Source of the DNA: Lepisosteus oculatus | Taxonomy: Eukaryota > Chordata > Actinopteri > Semionotiformes > Lepisosteidae | Assembly: GCF_040954835.1 (NCBI RefSeq) | Contig: NC_090698.1 | Span: 26,527,501 to 26,591,500 of the forward strand | Direction of reading: 5' to 3' | DNA length: 64,000 bases | In this document: piece by piece, positions 23,901-35,900 of the stretch | How positions within the stretch are numbered: position 1 is the first letter of the stretch | How the letters are laid out: every line of letters starts with the position of its first letter | Position numbers and translations under genes: made by a program | Notes under the pieces: generated by a model | The model's database searches: none | Told to the model about the DNA's origin: nothing | Seen by the model: only the letters and a program-made list of their open reading frames with translations

Positions 23901-26900
23901 CTGGATGATTTGTAAAATTAAGGACATCTAGAAAAGCAGACTAAAACTGTGCAGGTCAGCTTAATGACTAGATTGAGGAACTTTGCCACACGTGTTAGCT
24001 GGAACTGCACTTAATTCTTCTGAACTGCCTGCACACCCAACAGTGTTAATATTGATAAATGCTTACTGAGAAATGACCACAGTTAACTGAAGTGTTGTGG
24101 ATTTTGATTAATTGCTCATAGCCATGATATACTTTTTTTTTGCCCTGCACTGATCATTAGGTTTATTGATCTCCCTTTGTGCACCTCTTTTTCCACTGCC
24201 TTCCTGAGCTGTATCTGCATGAGATAAAGATTGTGGACTTAGAATCACCGAATTATGCCTCAGGGTTTATGAAAAAGAATCTCTGCAAATGTTAATAGTC
24301 ACTACGCTCTTCTGTGTTAGGGCGTCCTGTAAACTGTCTCTCTGAGGATCCCAGGATGTGAGCTATAGCTTCTTCAGATGCTGTTGATGCCATCAGCCAA
24401 ATGTGGGAGAAATGGCTGGTGTGCAGCTGGCTGATTCAAGCTTGATGAAGTGATAGTTTCTTTGCTTATCTCATTCCCCTGTAGCTGTACATGGTCCTAT
24501 AAGTTTTCAGTCACTGAAATCACAAAAAATACATATAAGTGCTCTCTCCCTTGATGATGGGGTTTCAGAAAACACACACGTTTGTCTTTTTGTTCACTAT
24601 AGGAACTGAGTGATAGTTAATTCTTAAAGTTACATAGTAGAAACAAGAATAATAATTGTTTACGAAGGCAGAGTGGTTGGATTTACAGGTCACCCCCTTC
24701 TGCTATAGAGCTGTTTACTGACTGCTACATACTCTCAGCTGATAACACAACTGTTGTGCTTCTGAAGAAACGTAATTATCAAATGGTGCAGAGGGTCACA
24801 GTCTGTGAAAACCTAAGCAGTTCTCCCCCAGCATTGCTCACCAACAGGTCATGAATTAATCCTGGAGGTATTTCACAATCGCCAAACAGCAGTGAAAATT
24901 AGTAGTTGTCTATTCAGACAGATTTTCAGATTCTTTCCCAAAACAGTTACCTCACACCTTGTTTATTCTTATAATCTGAAATAGCAGAAGTATTTTTAGC
25001 TGTGTGTGGTATACACTGTTCCTGCAAACAACCTCCAACTTTGACCTTCTCAGAAACACTGGTTGACATATCTTCTGCCTTAGGAAGATTGCAGAGTTTC
25101 TATATAATAATAAGAGACTTCTAAGCCCCACTATGTTGTAACTTGCAGTGTGTGGTTATAGTTAACTATCTGAAAAAGAAGAGTATTCCACTCTGTCTCA
25201 AAGCCACATATATAGTGAGGAATATTATAATGCAAGAGTTTATTTTGTAATGTCTAGTGTTGAAGTGAAGTTATTGTGTAGTGTATGAATGCATTAGGAA
25301 ATATATAAGAAAAAACATTGTTGTGTAAAACCTTACAAAACGTTTACCATTAACGAATTATGCTTACTTTATATAGGGAGACAATGCTATCAAGCACGGG
25401 TATTTCTAGTGAGAGCACAGTTCATAAATGAAAGAGCCAGACTAGGTTGAATATTATTGAATACATGCTTTTATTGAATTTTAGAAATACTAAGGGGTTT
25501 GAATAAATGTAACGCTTTAGTTTTCTGCTACTAATGCTGAATACCTATGGGAGTTCCATTCTTTTATACTGAAGGGCAGGGAGCTGCAGTCCTGGTCCTG
25601 GAGAGCCCCAATCCAGTTAGTCTTATAGGTCACCTGTTTTAAACAAGTAATTTGTTAAATCGGAGAACTATGATCCTTGAGGGATGAAGCATACTTAGAT
25701 TCTAGCCCTAATGATCTCTGAATGAATTTAAGAAATCACCTGTTTAATTGATCATGATAATGTAGTCGTTCCAGATTTGTAAAATCTGGTGATTGTATGC
25801 TGACCTGTTGGACTGGGGCTGGAGACCCATGCCAGAGCAAAACAGGAATCCTTATGAGGCTTTGATAATTGCTCCCAAGTCTTCCGATTGCTCTTCCAAA
25901 AAGAAGAATGGTATTATTTTTAGTGGGTTTTGCTTAAAAGAATACTTAAAGGTGAAAATAAATCAGACCCTCATGTATAATTGGTGCAAGTTATAATGCA
26001 ATATTAATTATAACAAACGTGACTTGCAATTACAGTATAACATTTTTAGAATTTTTGTACAAGATGCGTTTTCCAATCCATACCCCCTAAGGGGGCTGTA
26101 TATACACACATTGCACACACGTTCTGTAAGAGTCTGTGCAGCAGCGACCAGAGGAGCTCCGAGTGGGATCAGGTTAGGGGCAGTGGTGTTTGCAGCCAAG
26201 ATACACACAGACTTGGAAGCCATTCTGCACTGCATGATAGAATAAAGCACACTCAGCTTTAGGGAGGGGGCAGAGCAACAGGCAAGACCCCCCTGAAGAT
26301 GTGAGCAAGGTTTGATAATGGCAGAGACTTCCAGCCAGCTGCAGGAGGAGACTGCTTGCTGCAATCTGTGTACCCTCTTAGGCAGAAAAATGCACTTGCA
26401 GCACATTCCCTTCCAATGCGTCATTAACAGCAGCATGGCATGCCTGTGCTCAGAAATGAAAAGCAGTAGCACTAATGGCCGAAGTGACAGGCTTGGAAGA
26501 GCGCTCTGATCTGCACTTCGCGGACCAGCTCCAAGAAGAGCAAGGGAGCAGCTGGAGCTTAGCTTTAAAGGCTTCATAGTCCCACAACTTTGCATGATGA
26601 AAGCACAGTTTTAAAAAGTGCATTGCATTACGAGAGTGTCTTTCTAGATAAGGTTTATGGAAGCTATTTGCTTAAATGATGCATGTGACGCATGACAAAG
26701 TCATGAGCTGCTTATTGATGAAACACTCTTAATTTCTTGCAGTTTGTTACCACTCTTTTTTACCTTCTCATTTTCATTGTAGATGTTTTTTTTTTTTTCA
26801 GGAAAAAGTTGCTTAAGTGATGTGATTACTATTATGTTTATTGCTTATTTTCTGTAGTGTAGAGCAAATGGCTGCTCTTAGGAATTCAAAATGGCATCCT

Positions 26901-29900
26901 TTAAAATCTCAAAGCACAGAAATGGGTTTGCTGTCAAGATGAGAATTCTTTTGTCAGGATTGCCCAAAAAGTTTGTTTTGAGGACTGTATAGGATTTTTT
27001 TTTAAATCTGTTATGAAACATTTATATTAAGCAAAGGAACCCCCTTTGGTTAAAATTCAAGAAAACACTATCTTGTTCTGATAAAATTGTTTGGCTTCTA
27101 AAATAAAATAGCCAGAGGTTTCAGGTGTTCAAAATTGTATTAAAAGACTAATTAAAGATGTATCTCATATGGGACTTGTTAAGATCATCCTGTTTTTCTG
27201 CAGGCCTTTCCATGTGGAGCACCGTAATATTGTGGAGGAAGATGCGCAGGAGAGAGTGTCAGCAGAGGCCTCCGTGATGAACAGCCGATTGCACTACTAC
27301 AGCCGGCTCACAGGCTCTTCCGACAGGCTGCTGGTAGGACAGATCTGTCAGCTGGAAGTGCGATGTTGTTCACACCACTTGCTCCGTCTCCAAATGATTG
27401 TACTTGCGACACCTGGAATTCATTTTCCAGACTGGAATGAATACAATTGCTTGGGCATTTGAGTGTACACCTGTCTCTTTTTATAAATAATATTTGGGAG
27501 TTTTGAGTAAAAGCCTTTGATTTACGTATTAATTTAATTTTAAAAATAGGTATAATTACACATTTAAATATTTAGTTATTAATTTAGTTTTGCTTTGATC
27601 CTGAATAATACTGAGGTTACATATCAATAAAATGTTAACATATGCTAAGCTGCATTTTATTTTTTGCATTTCTGCAACTTGTTGGGATATTGCGTCGTTA
27701 TTCCTTATGCTACTCAAATCCAATAAAGATTCTCATTTTGCTGTTAAAACTGTAAACCATTCGGAGATTACAATGTATGTTGGAGTTCCCTTCTAGTGCA
27801 GAATGGAATCGGCACAAACGGGAAAGGGCTTCTTACTGATGTCATGCAACCACATTCGTCCAGATTATTAGTAATAATCAAAGAGAAACTAGGACAAACA
27901 TTTATTAACAATAACAAAAAAGGACATCCATCCATCCTTTCTTTAATCTCTTCTTCCACTTAAGGGTGGTGGGGAGTCTTAGTTGGAAGAAGAGGTTAGA
28001 GAAAGGATGGATGGATATCCTTTTTTTGTTATTGTTAATATTTGTCCTAGCAACGGGCACAGGGCAGGGTGTACCTTGGACAGGACAGCAATTTGCATAA
28101 AAAGAACATTGCAATATAATATAAACTGTATCTCTGTGTACCTTTTATGTGTGTTTTTATCTTGACAGTCAAGCAGTCTTTGCATCAAGGAATGTGTCTC
28201 GCTCCATAACAGAAATGTCAGAGCTGTTAAGCTCCTACCCTCTTGGTGTTCGTAAATCACTGAATCCTAAAATGAAACTCAGTGATTCAAGAAGTAATCC
28301 TGAATTAAACGTATGTTGAAGGAGGATACTAGCTTATCACAGAGCTATTGCAAATACTGGTTTAAAAGGCAAACAAATTGAATTCATAGTCCCTGTTTGT
28401 GGGGTGGGAAAACCTCATGGACTTTGTCATGCCCCCAAAATAGAGGGCTTGGCCACCATCTGTAATATACATCCCATACTCTAAATGTCATGTATAACTT
28501 TTGAGTGGGCTCAAAAGATGTTTAATGTACTGCTTGTGTTCTGTTTCTACTTAGAGATGTTGGTTGGTCATTCTGAGTTTTTTTCTTTCATGGTAGGTTC
28601 CTCCAGATCACGTGATCCCTGCACCAGAGGAGATCTATGTTTACAGCCCTTTAGGCACTGCCTTTAAAGTGCAGGGGAATGTCGACGGGTCTGGGACAAA
28701 CCCCAGTATTGTCACCATGTACGTATCATATGCTTCTCTATGAAAGCCTAGGAATTATTAAGAACAGAAAAAACACTTTGCTTTACAGAAGAAGTCTAAT
28801 GCTTGCCATGTGTTAAATAAACTGTAGAAAAGGCATGTTTTCTAGTAATTGTTTTAAAGACATGAAACATATGGATCAGATAAGAGAATTTATTAACGAA
28901 AGCGATGTACAAATAGGTAATACATTTTTTAAAGATTTATGGATAGGATTTTATGGTAAAAACAAGTTCAAATCATGCAGTCCCAGTTAAAAACAGACGA
29001 TATAATGGATAAGTTACAGTTTCATGGAACAAACATAGCGCAGTGTGGTTGAGTGGCTGTATATTAACTTAGGTCTTAAGTTTTCTTAAATCAAATTTTC
29101 CAAAAGGCAACTAAGCTTTGGAAACAAGAAAGATTATTTCTTTATGGCTCATCCCTACAAAATAGTATAGGAAACAGACTTTTTTAATAGTAAAAAATAT
29201 TAAATAAAAATACACTACTAAAAAGTTATTAGTATACCTGAAGAACTACCTTTTGTCAGGTAGTTTATTCTCTTCGCTTTTTGTTGGTCAGTGTCATGGT
29301 CAATTTAAAATATTGTTGTAGCTTGCAGCATAATAAAGAAATGCAGCCACAATTATACATTGGAGGTTTTCGATATCACTCAGAAACCCTTTTATTATAG
29401 TTACTACCTGTAACAGTAAACAGTGACAATCACATTGAGACTAATTGGGCATGAAAATTTCAGTAATAGACATGAAATGTTGTTATAACTGGATAATCAG
29501 TAATTTGAAGTATTAATCCATAATTTATCATGGTTTCTTACAACACTTAACACTGATACATTTAGCTGAACAATTTGTTTGTTGTTGGATAAGAGATGGC
29601 TAATTTGGGATAGCAGAGTGTGTTCGTTTGCATCTCAATCAAAACTATGGCTGATGCTGGGAAGCAAATTGTATCATTGCCTTATAATTGCACCTCAGGG
29701 TTTTGGTATTGAGTCCTGTCTTCTGGTATAATTACCAAATCTCCCATACCAAAAGCCCGAACTATGCATTTTGCAATGCATATGCTGTTTGCTTACAGGT
29801 GTCATGGTAGGAACCCATGTGGTAGAAACTCACAAGTCATATCCCTAACACTGATGTGTAAAAGCTTGTACACAATGTTTTTAAAAATGTGCATCACTCA

Positions 29901-32900
29901 AATTTTTTAAAACTCTGTACTTCTAATGCACTTTTGTTTCAGTTCCTATTGATTCATCCTGCATAGTAGTTCATTACATTGTTTACAATTGTTTCCCCAC
30001 TTGTAGTTTTGCTATTTGGAATACAATGATGGGGACATCTATTCTGAGTATACCATGGGGATTAAAGCAGGTGAGTCTGTGCCATACTTTGTATCCTACT
30101 TTAAAAACTTTGTTACAATGTGTGTGTTACTTCTGTCAACGGTTATTTTTTTCATTTCAGGCTGGATTCACACTTGGCATTCTTTTAATTATTTCAATGG
30201 GCATGCTGACACTTTACTGCTGTTACAGAGTGTTAAAATCCCGAACATCAATATGTAAGAATCTTTTTTTAAATCTAAAAACCTAAATTTTGAAACATAC
30301 TGTTCAAAATAAGTAAGGGAGAAAATATAGAATGTTCATTCTGTCATCTCTGAATTATAGCCAGAATCTGTTTGTCAGGACATTGTACATTTAAAAAAAA
30401 AAAGTTGTGGTAGAAGCAAATCTACTGTCACTACAAGTTATGGGGTCAAGTAGTAAAATGATTGCTGTAGTTTGTTGGTCAGTTAGTAGAACTAATCTGC
30501 TGGACAGTTGTTATATTTTTACCATATTATATTATTACCATACATTATTACATTTTGTTCTGATGGATGATATTATCTGGATCATCCAGACGTGGTCAGA
30601 GTAGTTGCTGTCAAGAGAGATAGACCTTTAGTTGTGAACCCAGAAACTTGAAAGGTTATCGCTAGAGGCCAGTTTTGTAATGTGAGCAGGAGGTATTGTA
30701 TCTCTTTTAATGAAACTAAACTAAAACAATATTCCATCCATCCATTATTTTAAGCAGTACATTTTTAATTTTGAATTTAATCTAAACTTAAAAGATTAGG
30801 CACTTTCCTTTTACTGTTACCAGATGTATATAATGGAATAGTCCATCCATCCGGAGCCTATCCTGGCAAGCAAGAGTCTCAAGGCAGGGCCCACCCTGAA
30901 TGGGAAGCCACCCCATCACAGGGCACACACAGACACAGGGGCACACGCACAACAGGGATAGTTTTTCCAGAAGCCAATGCACCTACTAATATATCTTTGG
31001 ACTATGGGAGAAAACTTGAGTACCTGGAGGAAACCCATGCTAACACAGGGAGAACATACAAACTCCACACAGATAGCACCCCAGTTCCAGCATTGAACCC
31101 AGGACCCCAGCACTGTGAGGCAGCAATGCTAACCACTGTGGAATAGTGATACCCTTAAATACCCTTTTCAGTAAAATGAGTTTCCTTCATTTAAAGCTTC
31201 ACTGTTTTGTATAACTCCTGATGATGCACTGATGATGTACAGTAACTACTGTTCTGTGCCTGTTTTTCTTTCAGCTTTCATAGATACCTCAGACTGGGAA
31301 TTTCCTGATGTTTGCAAATATTATTTTGGTTCATTTGGCCGGTGGTCTAGCCTAGTTTTCTCCATGGTTTCTCTGATTGGAGCCATGGTGGTTTACTGGG
31401 TCCTCATGTCCAACTTCATGTACAATACAGGAAGGTTTATTTTCAGTAAGTATTCTCATTACTATATTTCTTTATTACTATATTGTAATCTGTTCAATGG
31501 TCATGGGAGTACTAGAATGATCGAGTAAGAAATTACGTCCCTTTGTCACAGTATACCTACCATAGGACTGGCTAATACAGTGAGATCTTCACCTTAATGC
31601 CAAAACCCTCCCTGCTGGCCCAGTTCAAGATCAGCAGTGGCTATAGGATGTTTCTGTGTCTATTCCATCCATCTCTTTTGTAATACGTAACATTAATTAT
31701 TTGCTGTGGTGACAGACGTTTCGAAGGGCACTGTGTAATACATATTGTGTTTGAGAAATGCTTTGTTTTAGGCATTGTAATTTTTGAGAATTTTCAGTGA
31801 ATACCGCCAATGTTTGCTTGTTGTGCTTTAGCATTTAATATAAAAGGAAATTCTTTCTGTTTCTAGATTATGCCCATAATGTCAGTGTGGCTGATTCTGA
31901 GTTTGAAACAAATGGAACTGAGAGAGGTGAGCTTCTCTATACTACATTCTAGTAGATTTGCCTGCTGAATTGGTTCTTTAAAACATTTAAAAATGAGCTC
32001 ACTTATTTGGAACTTTTGTACTGCGGTACAAGTCTAACTTTTTCATCTTCAAACATTACAAATAATTGACAATGAGTGTTTTGAACTGTCCTGCTTGTTT
32101 TCCATGCGGTTCATGTTTCTGTAATTTGTTTTCCAGTGATTTGCCCATACCGTGATGCAGAGCACCATGCAAATTGCAGCGGTGACGCGTTTTTTTCGAA
32201 TGACAACAGCACGGTTACAGTGCTATTTGACAAGTGGTGGAATAAAACGAACACTGTACCCTTTTACTTAATCTTTCTCCTCTTGCCCTTGTTAAACTTC
32301 AAATCGGCATCTTTCTTCGCAAGATTTACCTTTCTTGGTAAGCTAACTGTTTGAGGCCGTTGCTGCAGTGACAATTTCTACTGTACTTGGAGGGTTAATT
32401 GAAGCTCAGAAAACTACCATTTCCTGTAAGACTGATTGGACTTGAGCACTGCATTGGGAACATGGTCTATCTCGTGTTGCAGGAGATGTTTCAGGAATGC
32501 CTAAAATGCACGTCTGTTCATTTTTCAGACATTATCTAATAACATCCAGAATAGAAGACAGTGCTCAAAAATGTATAATTTTAAATCTGCTAATATAGCT
32601 GATAAATTAATTAAAACATGAAAGCTTTGCCAAAAAATGTCTTTGGAAGATACTAAGCAGTATATCTAATTTTATTTAAATAAAGGCCTTCTAGAAGTTT
32701 ACTATGTCGTACTGTGGTAAACGCACAGTGATGAGTGGTAAAGTATAGTGAAACTTTGTGTGAATAAGCATAAGGAGGTACATTAAGGCACAATGCAAGC
32801 TGTGGGACAGCCTGGGAAGACAGTAAAAGCCTGTGGTGTTAATGTGGTGAAAAGCCCAAAGACGATGCTTGTCTCTTTCAAAAGAGCAGTGCTGACACTT

Positions 32901-35900
32901 TTCAAACATGCCAAAACCAAATGTATCAGTATAGCAGTAGATTGGGAAATATGTTAATTTAATACAACATGCAAATTGCCTAAGCATGTCAATGCGGAGA
33001 GACTTCTCATGTATTCCCCCCTGTGAGTGTAGGTGGAAGATTACTAGCTCAGAATGAAAATGCCTCTTAATAAGCTGCTTTTAAAACTGGGATGTTAAAC
33101 ATAAAAGCCTTCTCTGTTTTTCCTTTTTATGTACTATTAATGTAGGCTGTTTTGATTTAAAATATGATCATGTTGGTATTACATCTGCAATAAAATTTAG
33201 AAAATTGAATCAGTGGCATCTCAAATGTTATTTCTCTTTAGAACTTATTTCATTGCCTTTCTCTTTTGTACAGGGACGATATCAGTGATCTACTTGATCA
33301 TTCTGGTAACCCTGAAAGCAGCACACCTGGGATTTCACCTGGAGTTCCACTGGTCTGACTCAACACAGTTCTTTGTACCAGGTGTGGGATATTTGTCAGC
33401 ATTCTGAGTTGACTCACAGTGAACACTTTTGGGAACTCCCAGCTATCCACAGTCAGTTAAAATGTTTTGCAAGTCATGCACAGCCTTTCATTTCTTCAAT
33501 TTCTTGCCTGGGGTTTCACTTGGAGCTTCACAGGTCTGAGTCATCACAGGTCTGTGTGCCAGATGCAGCAGATTGTTTATTTTATCTGTTTTAATTAATT
33601 TATTTCATTTAATTTAAGGCAAGAAAAAGACCAGATGTAGATCACAAGCCAGTGGCAGACCTTGTCTTATAATTTGTGTCTCTGGTTTGTGTTAATAGGA
33701 GAAGACTCTTTTAAGTTTAAGTCTAACATGGTATGACATACTTTTGCCTGTCATCTCTTATTTTAAAGAAATTACACTGCAAATAAGTCTTATGATCTTA
33801 CAGTTGTGGTTATCTACCCTAGCCTGGGAGAGGAATGTCTGTTTTTTTGTTCTAACTAGTTTCTTAATTTTGGGCAAATTTAATAGTTTTTTTTATTATT
33901 TTAGGTGTGTTTTTAAATTTTCTTTCCATTCTTAAAAATGGTATATGGTTTATAATTGGTATCAACTCTGTGCCAGGTCCCGAGTTTTTGAACTACTTCG
34001 AGTTAGCTAAAATGTAACTACTTGGACCTAAGCAGAAAGAAAACATTGTGGGATTCACTGGCATTCCCATCTGTGTCTTGCCATAACAAACATCCCTATC
34101 AAGAGCTTTTAAGTGAAATAATGACACAAATTATTAATAAGCAACCTGATGAGAGACTACAAGCTATGTGTGCGGAAGTTGTTGCAAATAATATACTTGT
34201 GTAATTTTTAAATTAAGGACTAAGTGCAGAAAAACTTTAAACAAGCAAGCCGATCAATTACAGGCACCTATGATTCATTTTATTCCACCAGTTGGAATGA
34301 AAAACAGCATTCAGTTCTTTCATAGCTAGGGCTAAAAATAGCTCAGTATGGAAATAGTTTTTCTCATGAACAGAATGATTCTGATTGGAAATTAAAACTA
34401 CTCAGCAAGGTAGCTTACGGACAGTTTACTAAACACGTTATGTAATTTTAACTAATCATGGTTCTCTCCTTCACCTTATCTGTAGTCATTACAGGCTTCA
34501 AAGATGCTGTCCAATTTCTCAGTGTAAAAGAGACTCCTCCTCTCCTAATTTACTGAAGACTTCAGCTGATATCACGCAGCACATGCAGTCTAAATGAATG
34601 TTTATTGTGGTTTAAGTGAAGTCGTGTAGTATCTTGTAGTAAGGTGGACCTTGAACTTCATAGATCGCTAAAATCATGACAGCCATTCTCGGACTAGTTC
34701 AAGTAGGTAGCATAGCATGCATAGGCTGCAAAGGAAGAAAAGGTTTATTCCATGCTGAAAAGAGAAGAAACGAAATGCACAATTTCGGCTGTGGAGCCCT
34801 CTTCAGGTCACCTTCTTGTGGCTCCACTACCTCAAGCTATACTACAGAATCACTCCTCATCATTCTATGGTGTGCACCCTATTTGCACTTCTTGGCCAAT
34901 GTAGTATTCTAACAAATGTGTACTTTGATTTTGGTCTCTACCAAGACAAGCAATGAATTAAAAAAATGTAATCTATTACCATGTTTAAAAATTATCACAA
35001 TGTAAAAATCATGCAATGATCTTATAGTACATTAAATTATATAGTGAAGGATCTATCAGAAGGATTATGTGAAAGTATTAATTGATTTAAGATACCTCTT
35101 CAGGCAGTTTGATCTTGATCAAGTTTGTTCAGGTTCCAAATATTCATTTATATACAAAATGATTTGTTTCATTGATACAAGATTTTTCAGATATTAATTT
35201 AACAGATTTCCTTTTCTTCATGTATGTACAGAGTTCAGGCTGCTGTTCCCACAGCTGACAGGAGTCCTTACACTTGCATTCTTCATTCACAACTGTGTGA
35301 TAACACTCCTGAGGAACAACAAGAACCAGGAAAACAATGTATGTACTGTAATAACCACAGTCTGTGGTGGAGGCTTCAGTGTCGCCATCCGCATTAAATT
35401 GCAGACGATAAAGTTGGACTACACTTCTGAAATAATATCATTAAAAAACAGGGTTTCCAGAGTAGCTCAGCCAGAAAAGACAGTCACTCTGAGATTAAAC
35501 TGCCCTATAGCCTAGGTGTCTCTAGTATAACTGTGGTCGTGTTGCTAGCTAGATGTGCCCAGGAACCGCAATGTAATTGCACACCATTACCAGAGCACCA
35601 CTGGGCTAGAGTTGGGTTTTAGAGGCGCTTTTATTATGGAGCTATGTTACACACAGGCATACATTGCTGCCTCACAGCACTGGGGTCATGAGTTCAGTTC
35701 TGGACCTGGGGTGTTACCTGTGTGGATGTCCTCCAGGTGCTCTGGTTTCCTACCTAATGGTAGGTTGTCTTCTGCAAAAATGTACCCGTGTGCGTGTGCG
35801 TGTGCGTGTGCGTGTGCGTGTGCGTGTGCGTGTGCGTGTGCGTGTGCGTGTGCGTGCGTGCGTGTGCGCGCGTGTGTTGGGATGGACTGGTGTCCTGTCT

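Larger units (their letters stand above)
17998..27203 (+). other. SLC38A9 9.2-kb intron between coding exons 1 and 2
   Basis: Holds the nested SINE/LINE (18138-19615), a dispersed fish repeat (20668), a LINE 3' end (21960-22830), a reverse 5S-SINE (22917-23400) and an unexplained GC-richer island (26008-26595). The rest (about 23410-26000 and 26600-27200) shows no gene that I can recognise. Confidence 0.6.

Noticed and set aside
35787..35877. CRISPR-like or satellite array
   Set aside because: The unit is six bases with no spacers; a plain microsatellite in a vertebrate intron.
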